From contig CM077667.1 in assembly GCA_039707655.1 (NCBI GenBank), forward strand, positions 544,278,222 to 544,342,221: a stretch of DNA of 64,000 nucleotides, given 5' to 3'. How positions within the stretch are numbered: position 1 is the stretch's first letter; every line of letters begins with the position of its first letter. Positions 44,396-54,184 of this stretch are shown here, one piece after another. A program made the translations under genes and the position numbers. The notes below the pieces were generated by a model, which was not told the origin of the DNA, did no database searches, and saw only the letters and a program-made list of their open reading frames with translations. The stretch is from Elymus sibiricus (lineage: Eukaryota > Streptophyta > Magnoliopsida > Poales > Poaceae).

Positions 44396-45848
44396 TATTA
44401 GTAATGTCAGGTATTCAATTATTATTATGTACATATATATTATTAATTAGTTCATGTTATTAGGTATTCAATTTTTTTTTATGTTGTACTAATTTCGTTT
44501 ACTCTTTGTCATTGCAGGTGTTGACAGATGGTGGGCGCGGGTCGAGAGCGCTCCGAGCCTCCTTCCTCGGCGCGTGCTGGGAGGGGTGCTATTATTCCAC
44601 CCCAGCACCTCCGGAGAGCGCTGGTAGACATTATGCAGATACTGGCGGGCGCTTCTTCTTCGGCCGGGAGAGGTCGGGGGAAGACGAAGAGGGGTGCTAG
44701 AGGTGGATGTGGCGGCGGGAGAGGTAGGAAGGCTGCTGCGCCTTCCTCGCCGCCACCCCCAGCTGATTCTCCCGACCACAGGAGTGCTCCATCTCAGGTG
44801 GACCCGTCTGACTTGCACCCGTCTCGGACTCCGGTCCACGAGCCTCGGGCCGACGAGCCTCGGGTCGCCGAGCCTTCGTTCCAGGAGACTCCGGTCCCAG
44901 AGTCTTCATCCCAGGAGACTCCGGTCCCAGAGTCTTCGTCCCACGTGACTCCGGAGGCTAGTGGCCATGCTGATGGTGGCGAGGACAGCTTTTCTGAGGA
45001 TAGCTATAGCGAGGGCGAGCTGGTTGAGGAGGGCAAGAAGGTCTACCAGCGTGGTGGTACAAAGCTCCCGTCCGTGTCGGCGACCCGCGATCAGAGGTGG
45101 TTGATTGTGCCTAATTGGGAGAAGTAAGTGCATTTACTCTTTTTTAACCTTTTGCCTTCATGTTTCTTCAAATTAATATCTAATGTGTTGGCCTTGTCAT
45201 ACTGCAGGGGTTGGAAACACGGCCCTGGTGTCCGCAGGCCCAACCAGGTCCTTGGTGTGCTTTGCCGGCACCACTTCCCGGGGTGGGTCACGTTGCCCGG
45301 TGAGGGTGAGGTTCCACAGCTAGCACTGAGCTGGGAGCTGTACGTGGCTGCCACGGCCCCGCCGGAGGAGAGGGTCGACGGTGTCTTGTGCGAGACGGTG
45401 GCCGACATTGTGATCCGGCGGTTTTGGGTAATTTCTCCTTTACAGAATTAAAAATCAACAGCACCTAGTGATTGTACTAATCAGTGTTGTCTTGTTTGAT
45501 TGCAGACCTTCTACAGGTGTCTTGAGGAACACGAGGCGGACGCGGCTATTGTTCTCGTAGCCGAGTGCAAGCGCCTATTTCAGAACTTACGACACGAGTC
45601 TCGGGTGCAGGCTGTTTGAGACTACTACGCCTCGACTAACATTAAGAGGGCCAAGAAGAAGTGCTGCACCAAGTTTCTGAGTAAGGAGAAGTACATGAAG
45701 GTAATTACCTATTCTTAAGGCCTTGTACTTAGTTTCCTTGATTTGATTCGTAGGCGTAGCGCTGAAATTTCTCTTGTCTAACTTAGGTGCCCCCGAGATG
45801 GTGTGGGGATAGGATGGACTGTTGGGAGGCGTTGGTGGATGAGTGGTG

Positions 45849-46190
45849 CACCACATATTGCTATTAGTGGCGCACCACATATTGCTATTAGTGGCGCACT
45901 ATGGGTGCGCCACTATTAACACGCCATTAGTAATGGCTAGTAATGGCGCACCTCTGGTGCGCCATATGGTGCGCCACTCGTATATCCTGGATGTGCGCCA
46001 CTGGTATTTAGCATGGTGCGCCACTGCTATTAAAAGTCGGTGCGCCACTGGTATTTAACATGGTGCGCCACTGCTATTTTTATTAGGAGCGCCACCGGTA
46101 GAAAATATGGTGCGCCACTAGTATTTTTCTCTGGTGCGCCACTGGTAGTTAATTTCGTGCGCCACTAGTAGAATTTCGAAAATTTATTTT
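45849..46190. repeat. Left subterminal repeats of CACTA 4
   Basis: About ten GGTGCGCCACT-type units, mostly in one orientation, each separated by about 25-30 bp of AT-rich sequence. Confidence 0.85.
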
Positions 46191-46479
46191 TTTATGCGCT
46201 GTCCACGTATTTATACATGTATACATTTTGAATATAGTACAGTACAGTATATACAGTTTGCAAAATTCAAATGCTCATAATTAAATAAATAAGAATCATA
46301 AAAATACAAATTTAGTATCCAAATTCTCAGAATGAAACCATTTATCAAGATAAAATAGTTACATAATCATTTAAATGCTGGACTATTCTAGAATTACAAA
46401 AGTAGTAAACTGACCTAGTTACAAACTAAGAAATAAATAGAAAACCTAAGCTAAAACCTATCTACCTATCTATCCTACA

Positions 46480-47238
46480 CTACCACTTCACCACACAGCC
46501 AACAACCTCGTCTGTCTTCATTTCCATGACCACCACTTGGTCATTGTCCAACACCTGCACACAAAAACACAAATAGATAACCCTTGTGTTAAGATTAAAA
46601 TGTAGGATCCACCAAATGGTTGGAAGTGGCAAGAAGTCTTCAGCAACAATGCGGAGATATTGGCTCTGAGAACAAATTTCTGTTAGCAGCTGTGTCATCA
46701 ATGCGGGGAATAAATTTTTACCTTGTTGTAAGCAAAACAAGCATGCCACGGATAGCAGGTCAGCAGCTGTGTCATCCAAGCCTTGCCTTCCTGAAATAGA
46801 AACACATGATTACCAGCACTAAGATGGGTTCAATCTGGGTTATGAGTTCAGAAATCTATACAGGCTATCTAAATGCAAAGAAAAGAGTTATCGGGCTGTT
46901 CGGCTGATGGTTTCTGCGGCTGTTAAGCCGGCTGATGCTATTTTGTTGTGAGATAAAAACACTGTACCATGGCTGATAAGCCGGGCTGATAAGTTCAAGC
47001 GAACAGGGCCGTATTACACAAAATTGCCCACACTTATCAAAGACATATGCATTCCTTATCAACATGGACAAATAAATTACAGAAAAATGAGAGCCTGCTA
47101 GTGACCAAAACTGATATGGTTACATGATGGGCATGTAAGTTTACCTCTGTTTTCATTTCTGCAGAAACTGTTGCAGCAATTTCTCTTTTTATTTCTGCAG
47201 AAACTGCTGCATCGATTTGTTCCTTGCGAGTGGCATGT
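46480..47238 (-). pseudogene. Unidentified spliced exons inside CACTA 4
   Basis: Three minus-strand segments have consensus borders and compatible phase: 47238-47145 (HATRKEQIDAAVSAEIKRE region, helical), 46790-46722 (EGKAWMTQLLTCYPWHACF) and 46554-46480 (VLDNDQVVVMEMKTDEVV, stop TAG at 46482-46480). Together they read as the tail of a protein. I do not recognise it. They lie downstream of the aminotransferase exons on the same strand; the phase from aminotransferase exon 4 does not carry over, so fusion into one product is doubtful. They may be a second captured gene. Confidence 0.4.
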
Positions 47239-47582
47239 CTGCATAGAAGGAACAAATTAGAGAGGAATAGATAATTAACTAGAGCAGTAAGGAACACTAC
47301 CATTGCTACTGCACGTAATAATAACGATGCGTGCTGAGATGGATACAATATATATGCAAAGATGAATCACTAGAATATGCAAGCATGGAAATTTAGGAAG
47401 AGATGGGGAAAGTGACCTCAAGGCAACCGTCTGCTAACATTGACATGGGTCGCATAAAGCTTTGTAGGAAGAGATCACAAAAGTTAAAAACATAACCTTT
47501 ACAAATCCATAGAAAATTTGATACAGGAATGAACAACAATGCAAGATGTCATAATTAAAATAATACTCGAGAAATGGATCAC

Positions 47583-49202
47583 CTTGATATCATCCATCAA
47601 TCCTGCAAAGTCAAGCCCTCTCGATTCCGGATGGTAGTATGAGAATGTCCTCTGTGGCACTTGAGCATTCCTCCAAATATTATGATGGCTGGAGAAGTTT
47701 CCGACATTAATGTTAGCTACTAAGGATGTAACGCAAGTGGGAAGACAACTGCTTAAAGAATTCTATTTGGCTACCATAGCAGCAAGCCTAAGGTAAGATA
47801 AACTACTTCCTCCATCCCATATTAACTGTCGCTCAAACGGATGTATCTCCGACAGTTAACATGGGACGGAAGGGGTATTTCTCATGCAGACCACAATGGT
47901 GTTTACTGAAGATCTTTCTTTCTTTTTTTCCTTAAAATAATCTGAGAAGTGAATAAAAGAAGAATTGGTGTCACAGCAGAGTATGAACTCACTTGGACCA
48001 CGTTGGTGTAGGTATGTAGATCTGCGAATCTGGCAGGAAACGCTTCTAGAAATCAGCGAAGAGACGGCATGCGCCAGTTCCTGAAAGTGCCTGCACCGCT
48101 GCAATTCTTTTATCTTTGATGAACTCGGAGTCCTCGCCGTACGCCAGCTTTAGCGACTCTTCAATCATGTGGATGCGCCCTCCCATGGGAAGGTACTCCC
48201 TGTTTTGCAAATTTAACCAAGATACTGATCACAAGTCTGGAAGCCAAAACTCATGGCAAACTGGCAGTCTCCACTCTCCAGTAGCCAAGTGTTTAACACT
48301 GATATGGTCCAGTATCAAACAAAATACACAAAACTTGTCTAGGATGAATGAATCACTCTCATGATAAAGCTGCCAAAAAGGAGCATCTGATAATGTGCAA
48401 GTAGATCAACCCAGAACAGGTGTCCTGCTAATAAGCTGAAGATGACAAAAGTTATCATTTCAAAATCTCACTGAAGGAGAGAGTAAGAACTAGCGCTCCT
48501 ATACAAGATAAAGGCGTGGCGTCGATGCGTCAGTTGCGCCCAACATCCAGCATGCTACTTCTCGCACAACAGTGAGTAAGGGGGTTCTTGCGACTAACAT
48601 GTGGATCAGCAGGTGCAAATCAAGCAAGTGCTAGCTAAGATTCCCAGCATGCAGAGTTAGACAGAAAAAATACTAGCATCAGCCATCTCAGTGTCCACTG
48701 TCCAGTCAAGCGGCCCGGCATCACCTGGCTGTTGGAAATTTCGTCAAACACGATCCGTGCAAGCAACTGGCAGCTAGCGAGAGGGAGCGGGGCAAGGGGA
48801 ACCGGGGAAGGGGATCTCACGCACATGTTGAGGTTGCCGGCGATCCGGCGCTCCGCCTCGCGCACGCAGTCGAGCACCACGGGCTTGCCTTCGTCGTCCC
48901 GGTAGGCGCCCTGCAGTTCGTTTGTCCAGCCATTTCTCAGAACCGGCCGGCGGCGGCATTCGGGCGCAAATGATTCCAGACAAATAAGCAAGCAAGCAAG
49001 GCTGGGAGAGCGGGGCGGGAGCACGCACGACGCCGACGTTGACTTTGTCGGGGGAGGGGTCGGCGAGGAAGGCCTCGGTGACGCCGAGGATGGGGTCCTT
49101 GGGCGCCGGCTCGACGTGGCCGAAGAGCGACGCCATCGCCCGCGCCGGGAGCAGCGGCAGGGGCCGCCGGATCGCCGAGACCGCGCGGCGGTACAGCGCC
49201 AT
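47583..49202 (-). pseudogene. Captured aspartate aminotransferase exons 1-4 (mitochondrial type)
   Basis: Four minus-strand exons have correct GT/AG borders and matching phases: 49202-49029 (a 22-residue Arg/Ala-rich presequence, then MASLFGHVEPAPKDPILG), 48910-48825 (GAYRDDEGKPVVLDCVREAE), 48199-47993 (EYLPMGG...LSGTGACRLFADF) and 47688-47583 (HHNIWRNAQVPQRTFSYYHP). This is the N-terminal third of PLP-dependent mitochondrial aspartate aminotransferase, which interconverts aspartate/2-oxoglutarate and oxaloacetate/glutamate. The PLP-lysine and C-terminal domains are absent. One in-frame TAG (48048-48046) replaces the Gln after FADF. Retained introns show DNA-level capture, not retrocopying. 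Confidence 0.9.
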
Positions 49203-49315
49203 GGCGGATCCGACTTGAGGGGGAGGCGGTGAGCTACTTGGCCGGCCGGTCGCCGGAGCAGGGGAGGAGGGGAGGGGAAAGGGAGTCCTCGGCTGCTGGC
49301 GCGGGGGATGTGTGT

Positions 49316-49349
49316 GTGGGGGGGTGGGTGGGGGGGGGGGGTGTGTGGT
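49316..49349 (+). other. G-run upstream of the captured gene
   Basis: A run of G tracts (GGGGGGGTGGGTGGGGGGGG followed by more G) lies about 115-145 bp upstream of the captured ATG and has the pattern of a potential G-quadruplex on the plus strand. It may be original promoter/5' untranslated sequence taken with exon 1. Confidence 0.5.
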
Positions 49350-49384
49350 AGGTGGTGGCTGCTAGCTGACATGAATAGGTGCAT

Positions 49385-49830
49385 GTGTGGCGCACCGTGG
49401 GTCTGGTGCGCCATTACTAGTTAAAACTAGTAATGGCGCACCACACCCACGGTGCGCCATTACTAGTTTTGAAAAAAAAAATGAAAAAAAATTGTTAGTA
49501 GTGGCGCACCGTGGCTGTGGTGCGCCATTACTAGTTAAAACTAGTAATGGCGCATCACACCCACGGTGCGCCATTACTAGTTTTGAAAAAAAAATGAAAA
49601 AAAAATGTTAGTAGTGGCGCACCGTGGGAAACTAGTAATGGCGCACCACACCCACGGTGCGCCACTGGTAAGTCTGGGGAGGGGGGTGTGCCCTGGAGAA
49701 ACTTAGCAGTGGCGCACCACACACCAGGTGCGCCATTAGTAATATAAACATTAGTGGCACACCCATGTGTGGTGCGCCACTGCTATTTAGCAGTGGCGCA
49801 CCACATACATAGTGCGCCACTAATGTCTAT
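49385..49830. repeat. Right subterminal repeats of CACTA 4
   Basis: GTGGCGCACC and GGTGCGCCATTACTAGT units in alternating orientation, making several long near-palindromes (for example 49392-49470 and 49500-49580, which duplicate each other at about 115-bp spacing). Confidence 0.85.
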
Positions 49831-50936
49831 ATTAGCTATAGCCCTTTTTCTAGTAGTGGTGCTCTCCCCAATGGCTAGCCGTCCACAACAAGGCCAAGGA
49901 TAAGCGTGCCCAAATGAAAGGTGTGCCACAGCATCAAGGGAGCTCCAACCTGTTTGAGTTCGGGGATCACTGGGTATGTGGTTTGCTTCATGATTCATGC
50001 AATTTCATTCTTCATGCTAGCTTGAGCCCTTAACTAATATTTTGTTCCTCTCTTTTAGGCGCGACACAACAAGAAGGAGGTGCCACCGCTGTTCGACCTC
50101 TATGCCATGGCCCATACTGCCCCGTACAAGAAGGCCAAGGCATTCTCTGATGATGACCTCGATCATCCACAGAGCTTCAGCAACATCTCCTCCCACAACA
50201 AGCTCGTGAGGTACAGAGATGAGGGGAAGACGAGGAAAGGGGAGGACTTCAACGCGAGCCAGAGTCCTTTTGATCCAGAGCTCGTGATGATATCTGGTGG
50301 CGGGAGGCCCCATGGCTCGATAGCCATTGGGGATGGACTGATACGTTGTCCTAGAACTCTCCCGGAGATCAAGAAGCGCCAGACGAGCTCCGATCCTGAG
50401 ATAAGGCCTCGTCCACGGCCAATGGAGCTCGCCATCGAGGCTAGGGCCCAGGAGCTTCTGGCGGAGGAAAACAGGCAGGCGGCGGAGAGCGAGAGGGACA
50501 TGGAGGAGAGGATGGCTAGGCTGGTGGAGGAGGAGAGGAACCGGAACGACGCGTCTCACCGGGCCCTGTACGAGCTCCTCGTGGTAAGTTTCTCCTGCAT
50601 ATTAGCCAAATCATGCACGTAATGTTCGTTTCATCACTAACTAATATGACTGACTCGTGAAAACAAAATGTGCAGACCGTGTGCCAGAACAACGGTCAAA
50701 CCCGTCTGCCGATGCCCCAGATTGGTATAGCGCCCACGGTGAGTTTCATTTGAATGGTCATTAGTTACTAGTATTCACATTTGAGTTGCATCATACTAAT
50801 GAGACATTGCAAATGATCTTTGGTGCAGCATGCCTCTCGACAAGCATCGACCGATCCTTCTGCGTCTGCCGCAACCCCGACCGATCCTTCCTCGTCTCAC
50901 ACTGGCGCAAACCCGACCGGTCCTTCACCTCCGTGA

Positions 50937-51068
50937 TGATGGTAAGTTTTCCCAAGTGTTTTGCTTAACAAATGCATACTTAGCTTAAGAAATGACCTAT
51001 TTAGCTGCAAAATGACCTATACTTAGCTTATTTTCCTCGAAAATGACATAATAACCTTACTTAGCTCC
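50937..51068. other. CACTA 3 noncoding DNA after the second gene
   Basis: Short stretch with AAAATGACCTA-like motifs leading into the tandem array. Confidence 0.4.
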
Positions 51069-51690
51069 AAAATGACATATTTTACCTAGGATAGCTATAA
51101 AATCATCAATACTTAGCATTTTTTCCTCCAAAATGACTTAATATGCTTAGTTAGCTAAAAAATGGCATAACTACCTAGGATAGCTCAATAATGATCTATA
51201 CTTAGCTTAGCTAGTTCATTTATGACATAATTAGCTTACTTACGTAAAAAATAGCATAATAACCTTGGTTTAGCTCCAAACTGTCATACCATTAGTTTAT
51301 TTTCCTCCAAAATGACAAAATAACCTTACCTAGCTCCAAAATGACCGATTTTAACTAGGATAGCTCAAAAATGACCTACACTTACCATTTTGTCCTCCAA
51401 CAAGAATAAATATGCTTAGTTAGCTAAAAAATGGCATAACTACCTAGGTTAGCTCAAAAATGACCTATACTTAGCTTCTTTAGTTCATTTATGACATACT
51501 TAGCATACTTAGGTCAAAAATGGCATAATAATCTTGGTTACCTCCAAAATCACATTGACTTAGCTTATTTTCCTCGAAAATGACATAACAACCTTACTAA
51601 CCTCCAAAATGACCTATTTACCTAGCTTAGCTCTCAAATGACCTACACTTAGCATTTTTACCTAGCTAAAAAATGGCATAATTACCTAAG
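51069..51690. repeat. Degenerate tandem array, about 268-bp period, built of AAAATGACMTA motifs
   Basis: CCAAAATGACATATTTTACC-like starts recur at about 51069, 51338 and 51607. Each unit contains several shorter copies of a TTAGCTCCAAAATGAC motif, so the array is hierarchical. Noncoding. Confidence 0.7.
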
Positions 51691-51702
51691 TTACCTTCGT
51701 TA

Positions 51703-51767
51703 GAAGAAAAAGAAGATAAAGAAGAAGAGAAAAAGAAAGAGAAGAAAAATTCTTCTTCTACTACTTC

Positions 51768-51798
<31 letters not shown>

Positions 51799-51799
51799 A
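51703..51799. repeat. GAA-rich tract facing a TTC-rich tract (long inverted repeat)
   Basis: A purine arm (AGAAGAAAAAGAAGATAAAG type, 51703-51746) is followed by a pyrimidine arm (TTCTTCTTCT type, 51747-51799). Transcribed RNA could form a long hairpin. Apparent poly-lysine/arginine frames here are artefacts. Confidence 0.8.
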
Positions 51800-52147
51800 A
51801 CTTTCTTCTTTCCCAATTTGCAGATTTGCTTTAGATCACGGAAGCTTGCGTTGATGGAGTCTACTCTTCTCCTTGTCCTTCCTTTTTGTTTTGATTTTGT
51901 AGGATGAACAATGTGAAACTTGCTACCTATATATGTATGTATCGATGAAACCATTGTATGCTTGTTGTTGGATATATGTTGGCTATATATATATGTTGGA
52001 TATGGACTTTTGAGTTGGTATGTATATGTGTTGGATGATCATATCCATATGGCAGGGATATGTATGCTTGTTGTAAGTATCTTCAAATGTAAATATATAT
52101 ATATATCTGTGAAATTGATTGAATTTAAGAAAAAACAGAAAAAACAG
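51800..52147. other. CACTA 3 noncoding DNA
   Basis: AT-rich with repeated TATATATGTTGGATATG segments; no gene seen. Confidence 0.4.
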
Positions 52148-52660
52148 GGGCAGTATAGGCACTTTGCCGTCCGCTGGCAGACGACAAAGAGTTTTGCCGT
52201 CTGCCAGCAGACGGCAAAGCTGCCACGTGGTGGCTACCTGTGCAACCTGGGGGGGCACTGGGCTGGCCTATGTGGTTGCTTTGCCGTCTGCTGGCAGACG
52301 GCTAAGAACTTTGCATCTTTGCCGTCTGCCAGCAGACAGCATAGCGAGCCACGTGGCAGCTACCTGCGGGGGAACCTGGGCTGGCCTATTTGGCCACTTT
52401 GCCGTCTGCTAGCAGACGGCAAAGCATGCCGTTAACCCCTTAACGGACCTAAGCTGCCACGTGTGCCGTCCATGCCCTTTGTCGTCTGCTGGCAGACGGC
52501 AAAGACCTTTGCATCTTTGCCGTCTGCCAGCAGACGGCAAAGTGCCCTTTACCGTAGCTTGTTCAGCCGGATGTGGTGCCGTCTACTGGCTGACGGCAAA
52601 GACCTTTGCCGTCCGCCATGCATGCCTTTGCCATCAGCCATGGCAGACGGCAAAGATCCT
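52148..52660. repeat. Right subterminal palindromes of CACTA 3
   Basis: At least six CTTTGCCGTCTGC...GCAGACGGCAAAG inverted pairs, each able to fold into a 12-14 bp stem. They approach the right terminal repeat at 52670. Confidence 0.87.
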
Positions 52661-53101
52661 GATTCCAGTAGTAGGTATGGTGGACTCATAAGGCAAAACT
52701 TGGTTTAAGGATTTTGGATGCACAAGTAGTATTTCTACTTAGTACAAATGAAGGCTAGCAAATAGATTGGGAAGCAACCAAACCAAGAAACTAAAAATCA
52801 CATAAGTGAGCATTGAACATAACTAACACCGAATAATGCACCACAAGTAGGATGTAACTTCATTGCATAACTATTGATTTTCGTGCATGCATAGGGAATC
52901 ACAAACCTTAACACCAATATTCCTACTAAGCATAATTACTCACTAAGATGACTCACATATTACTATCATCATGTTTCAAAACCATTACAAGGAGTCAAGT
53001 TTAATTTGTCCAATGATCTTGATGAAAGTTTTTATTATATCCTCCTTGGATATCTATCACTTTGGGACTAGTTTCATATATTGCCATTGCTTTTTGGCAA
53101 G

Positions 53102-53318
53102 CTCAAACAAATTTAAGTGAAGCACATGAGCATAAAGATTTCATCTCTCAAAAAGGTATAAGTGAAGCATGATAGGATTTCTACAAAATTTACCTACTCT
53201 CAAATTAATCTAAGTGAAGCATGAGAGTATTTCTAGAAAAGTTTCCAAGCACACCGTGCTCAAAAAGATATAAGTGAAGCACTAGAGCAATTCTATAGCT
53301 CAAAAAGTTTAAGTGAAG
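53102..53318 (-). repeat. Array of a CTTCACTTATATCTTTTTG motif, five copies
   Basis: Plus-strand copies of CTCAAAAAGATATAAGTGAAG type lie at 53102, 53147, 53199, 53259 and 53299. On the minus (sense) strand they match the array at 16938-17060 of the first gypsy. Confidence 0.7.
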
Positions 53319-53362
53319 CACATAAAGCAATTCTAACAAATCATAGCATGATTTTGGCTCTC

Positions 53363-53641
53363 TCAAATAGGTGTGTACAGCAAGTATACAAAGGAAAAAC
53401 AAACAAGCAAAGCAAGCAAAGATACAAGACCCTCCAAGCAAAACAAATGATATGTGACGAATACAAATATAGCTCCAAGTAAAATACCGATGGTCGTTAG
53501 AAGAAAGATGGGATGCCACTCGGGGGCATCCCCAAGCTTAGTTGCTTGTTTCTCTTTGGATATATCTTGGGGGTGCGGTAGCATGCCCAATCTTAGGATC
53601 TTACTACTCCTTATTCCTTCATCCATCGTGATCTCACCCAA
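53363..53641 (-). CDS. Small hydrophobic open frame in gypsy 2 (doubtful gene)
   Basis: 92 codons from an ATG at 53641. After a polar 40-residue start there are two strongly hydrophobic stretches (FLLTTIGILLGAIFVFVTY and LVSLLALLVCFSFVYLL). It overlaps the conserved hairpin, and the corresponding segment of the first gypsy is alignable at DNA level but not kept in a clean frame. Either an untranslated region that happens to be open or a small membrane protein; I favour the former. Confidence 0.25.
   Translation of the reverse strand: MGEITMDEGIRSSKILRLGMLPHPQDISKEKQATKLGDAPEWHPIFLLTTIGILLGAIFVFVTYHLFCLEGLVSLLALLVCFSFVYLLYTPI
53510..53532 (-). other. Inverted repeat: 8-bp stem, 7-nt loop
   Basis: GGGATGCC pairs with GGCATCCC around a 7-base loop, adjacent to AAGCTT on the minus strand. 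It is the counterpart of the hairpin at 16723-16746. Confidence 0.65.
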
Positions 53642-54184
53642 AACTTGAAAACTTCAATCACACAAAACTCAACAAAATCTTCGTGAGATCCGTTAGTATA
53701 ACAAAGCAAATCACTACTTTAGGTACAGTTGCAAACCCATTCAAATTTTATAATTGCATTATACCTATTGTATTTTAACTTTAGAATGTCTTATACCCCC
53801 CAATACAAACCATAGATTCATCAAAACAAGCACGGAATGCAACGAAAACAGAATCTATCTTAAACAGAACATTCTGTAGTAATCTGTACTCTAGCCATAA
53901 TTCTGTAACTCTACAAAGTCTGAAAAATTAGTAAAACGTAAGGAATTTGTATAGCAAAACTGTGTTAAAATTGCAGCTCAAGATCACGTTCCAGCAAAAA
54001 ATGAAAATTCAAATACTGGACGCAAAGTTTCTATTTCAGATTCAGCATTGCTTCTACTCATCCTATGAATCATCCTAAAGGCTCTACTTGGCACAGACAC
54101 TAAATAAACCATAGAAACACAATCATAACAGAGGCATAATTTTGTCAACACTCAAAAACATAAAGGCAAAAAGCAAAAAATTAT

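Larger units (their letters stand above)
45849..49858. mobile_element. CACTA transposon 4 (Pack-CACTA), 4010 bp, GTG target duplication
   Basis: The right end read on the minus strand is CACTACTAGAAAAAGGGCT. The left end is degenerate (CACCACATATTGCTATTAG). GTG occurs at 45846-45848 and 49859-49861, and removing the element plus one GTG restores an open exon of the host CACTA gene (...DEW|C|SPQW...). The subterminal regions are packed with TGGTGCGCCAC/GTGGCGCACCA units. There is no transposase. The interior carries exons copied from at least one host gene. Confidence 0.88.
44528..50936 (+). pseudogene. CACTA second gene (En/Spm ORF2-type), split by CACTA 4
   Basis: ATG 44528. Exons with consensus splice borders: 44528-45126, about 45208-45427, about 45506-45699, about 45787-45848, then, after the 4.0-kb insertion, 49862-49974, about 50060-50583, about 50677-50739 and about 50829-50936. 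The product starts with a basic, glycine/arginine-rich region, then a proline/serine/glutamate region with two tandem SSSQETPVPES-like repeats (about residues 115-140). It then has a conserved plant-transposase region (FQNLRHESRVQAV, KRAKKKCCTKFLSKEKYM) and a charged helical end. An in-frame TGA at 45617-45619 replaces what is probably an arginine codon. In other CACTA systems the second protein binds subterminal repeats; a similar role here is inference. Confidence 0.75.
42652..52670 (+). mobile_element. CACTA transposon 3, internally deleted, inserted in gypsy 2
   Basis: The left end CACTACTTGAATCTGG and the right end (minus strand, from about 52670, TACTGGAATCAGG) match as terminal repeats. 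GTA flanks both sides (42649-42651 and 52671-52673), and the gypsy reads continuously across the insertion when compared with gypsy 3. It carries the C-terminal part of a TNP2 gene and a second gene on the plus strand, and right-end palindromic repeats. The left TIR runs straight into transposase coding sequence, so the 5' portion is deleted. The second gene is interrupted by CACTA 4. Confidence 0.85.
52674..54184 (-). other. Gypsy 2 untranslated 3' interior, part 2
   Basis: Mostly noncoding. It contains the motif array at 53102-53318, a membrane-type small frame at 53363-53641 and a hairpin at 53510-53532. Confidence 0.7.

Noticed and set aside
45843..46058. Short histidine-rich frame at the CACTA 4 left end
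   Set aside because: Translation of GGTGCGCCACT subterminal repeats.
47400..47580. Further aminotransferase exons after exon 4
   Set aside because: No segment encodes the next conserved part of the enzyme; the captured portion seems to end at 47583.
51700..51954. Lysine/arginine- and phenylalanine-rich frame
   Set aside because: Translation of a GAA/TTC microsatellite inverted repeat.
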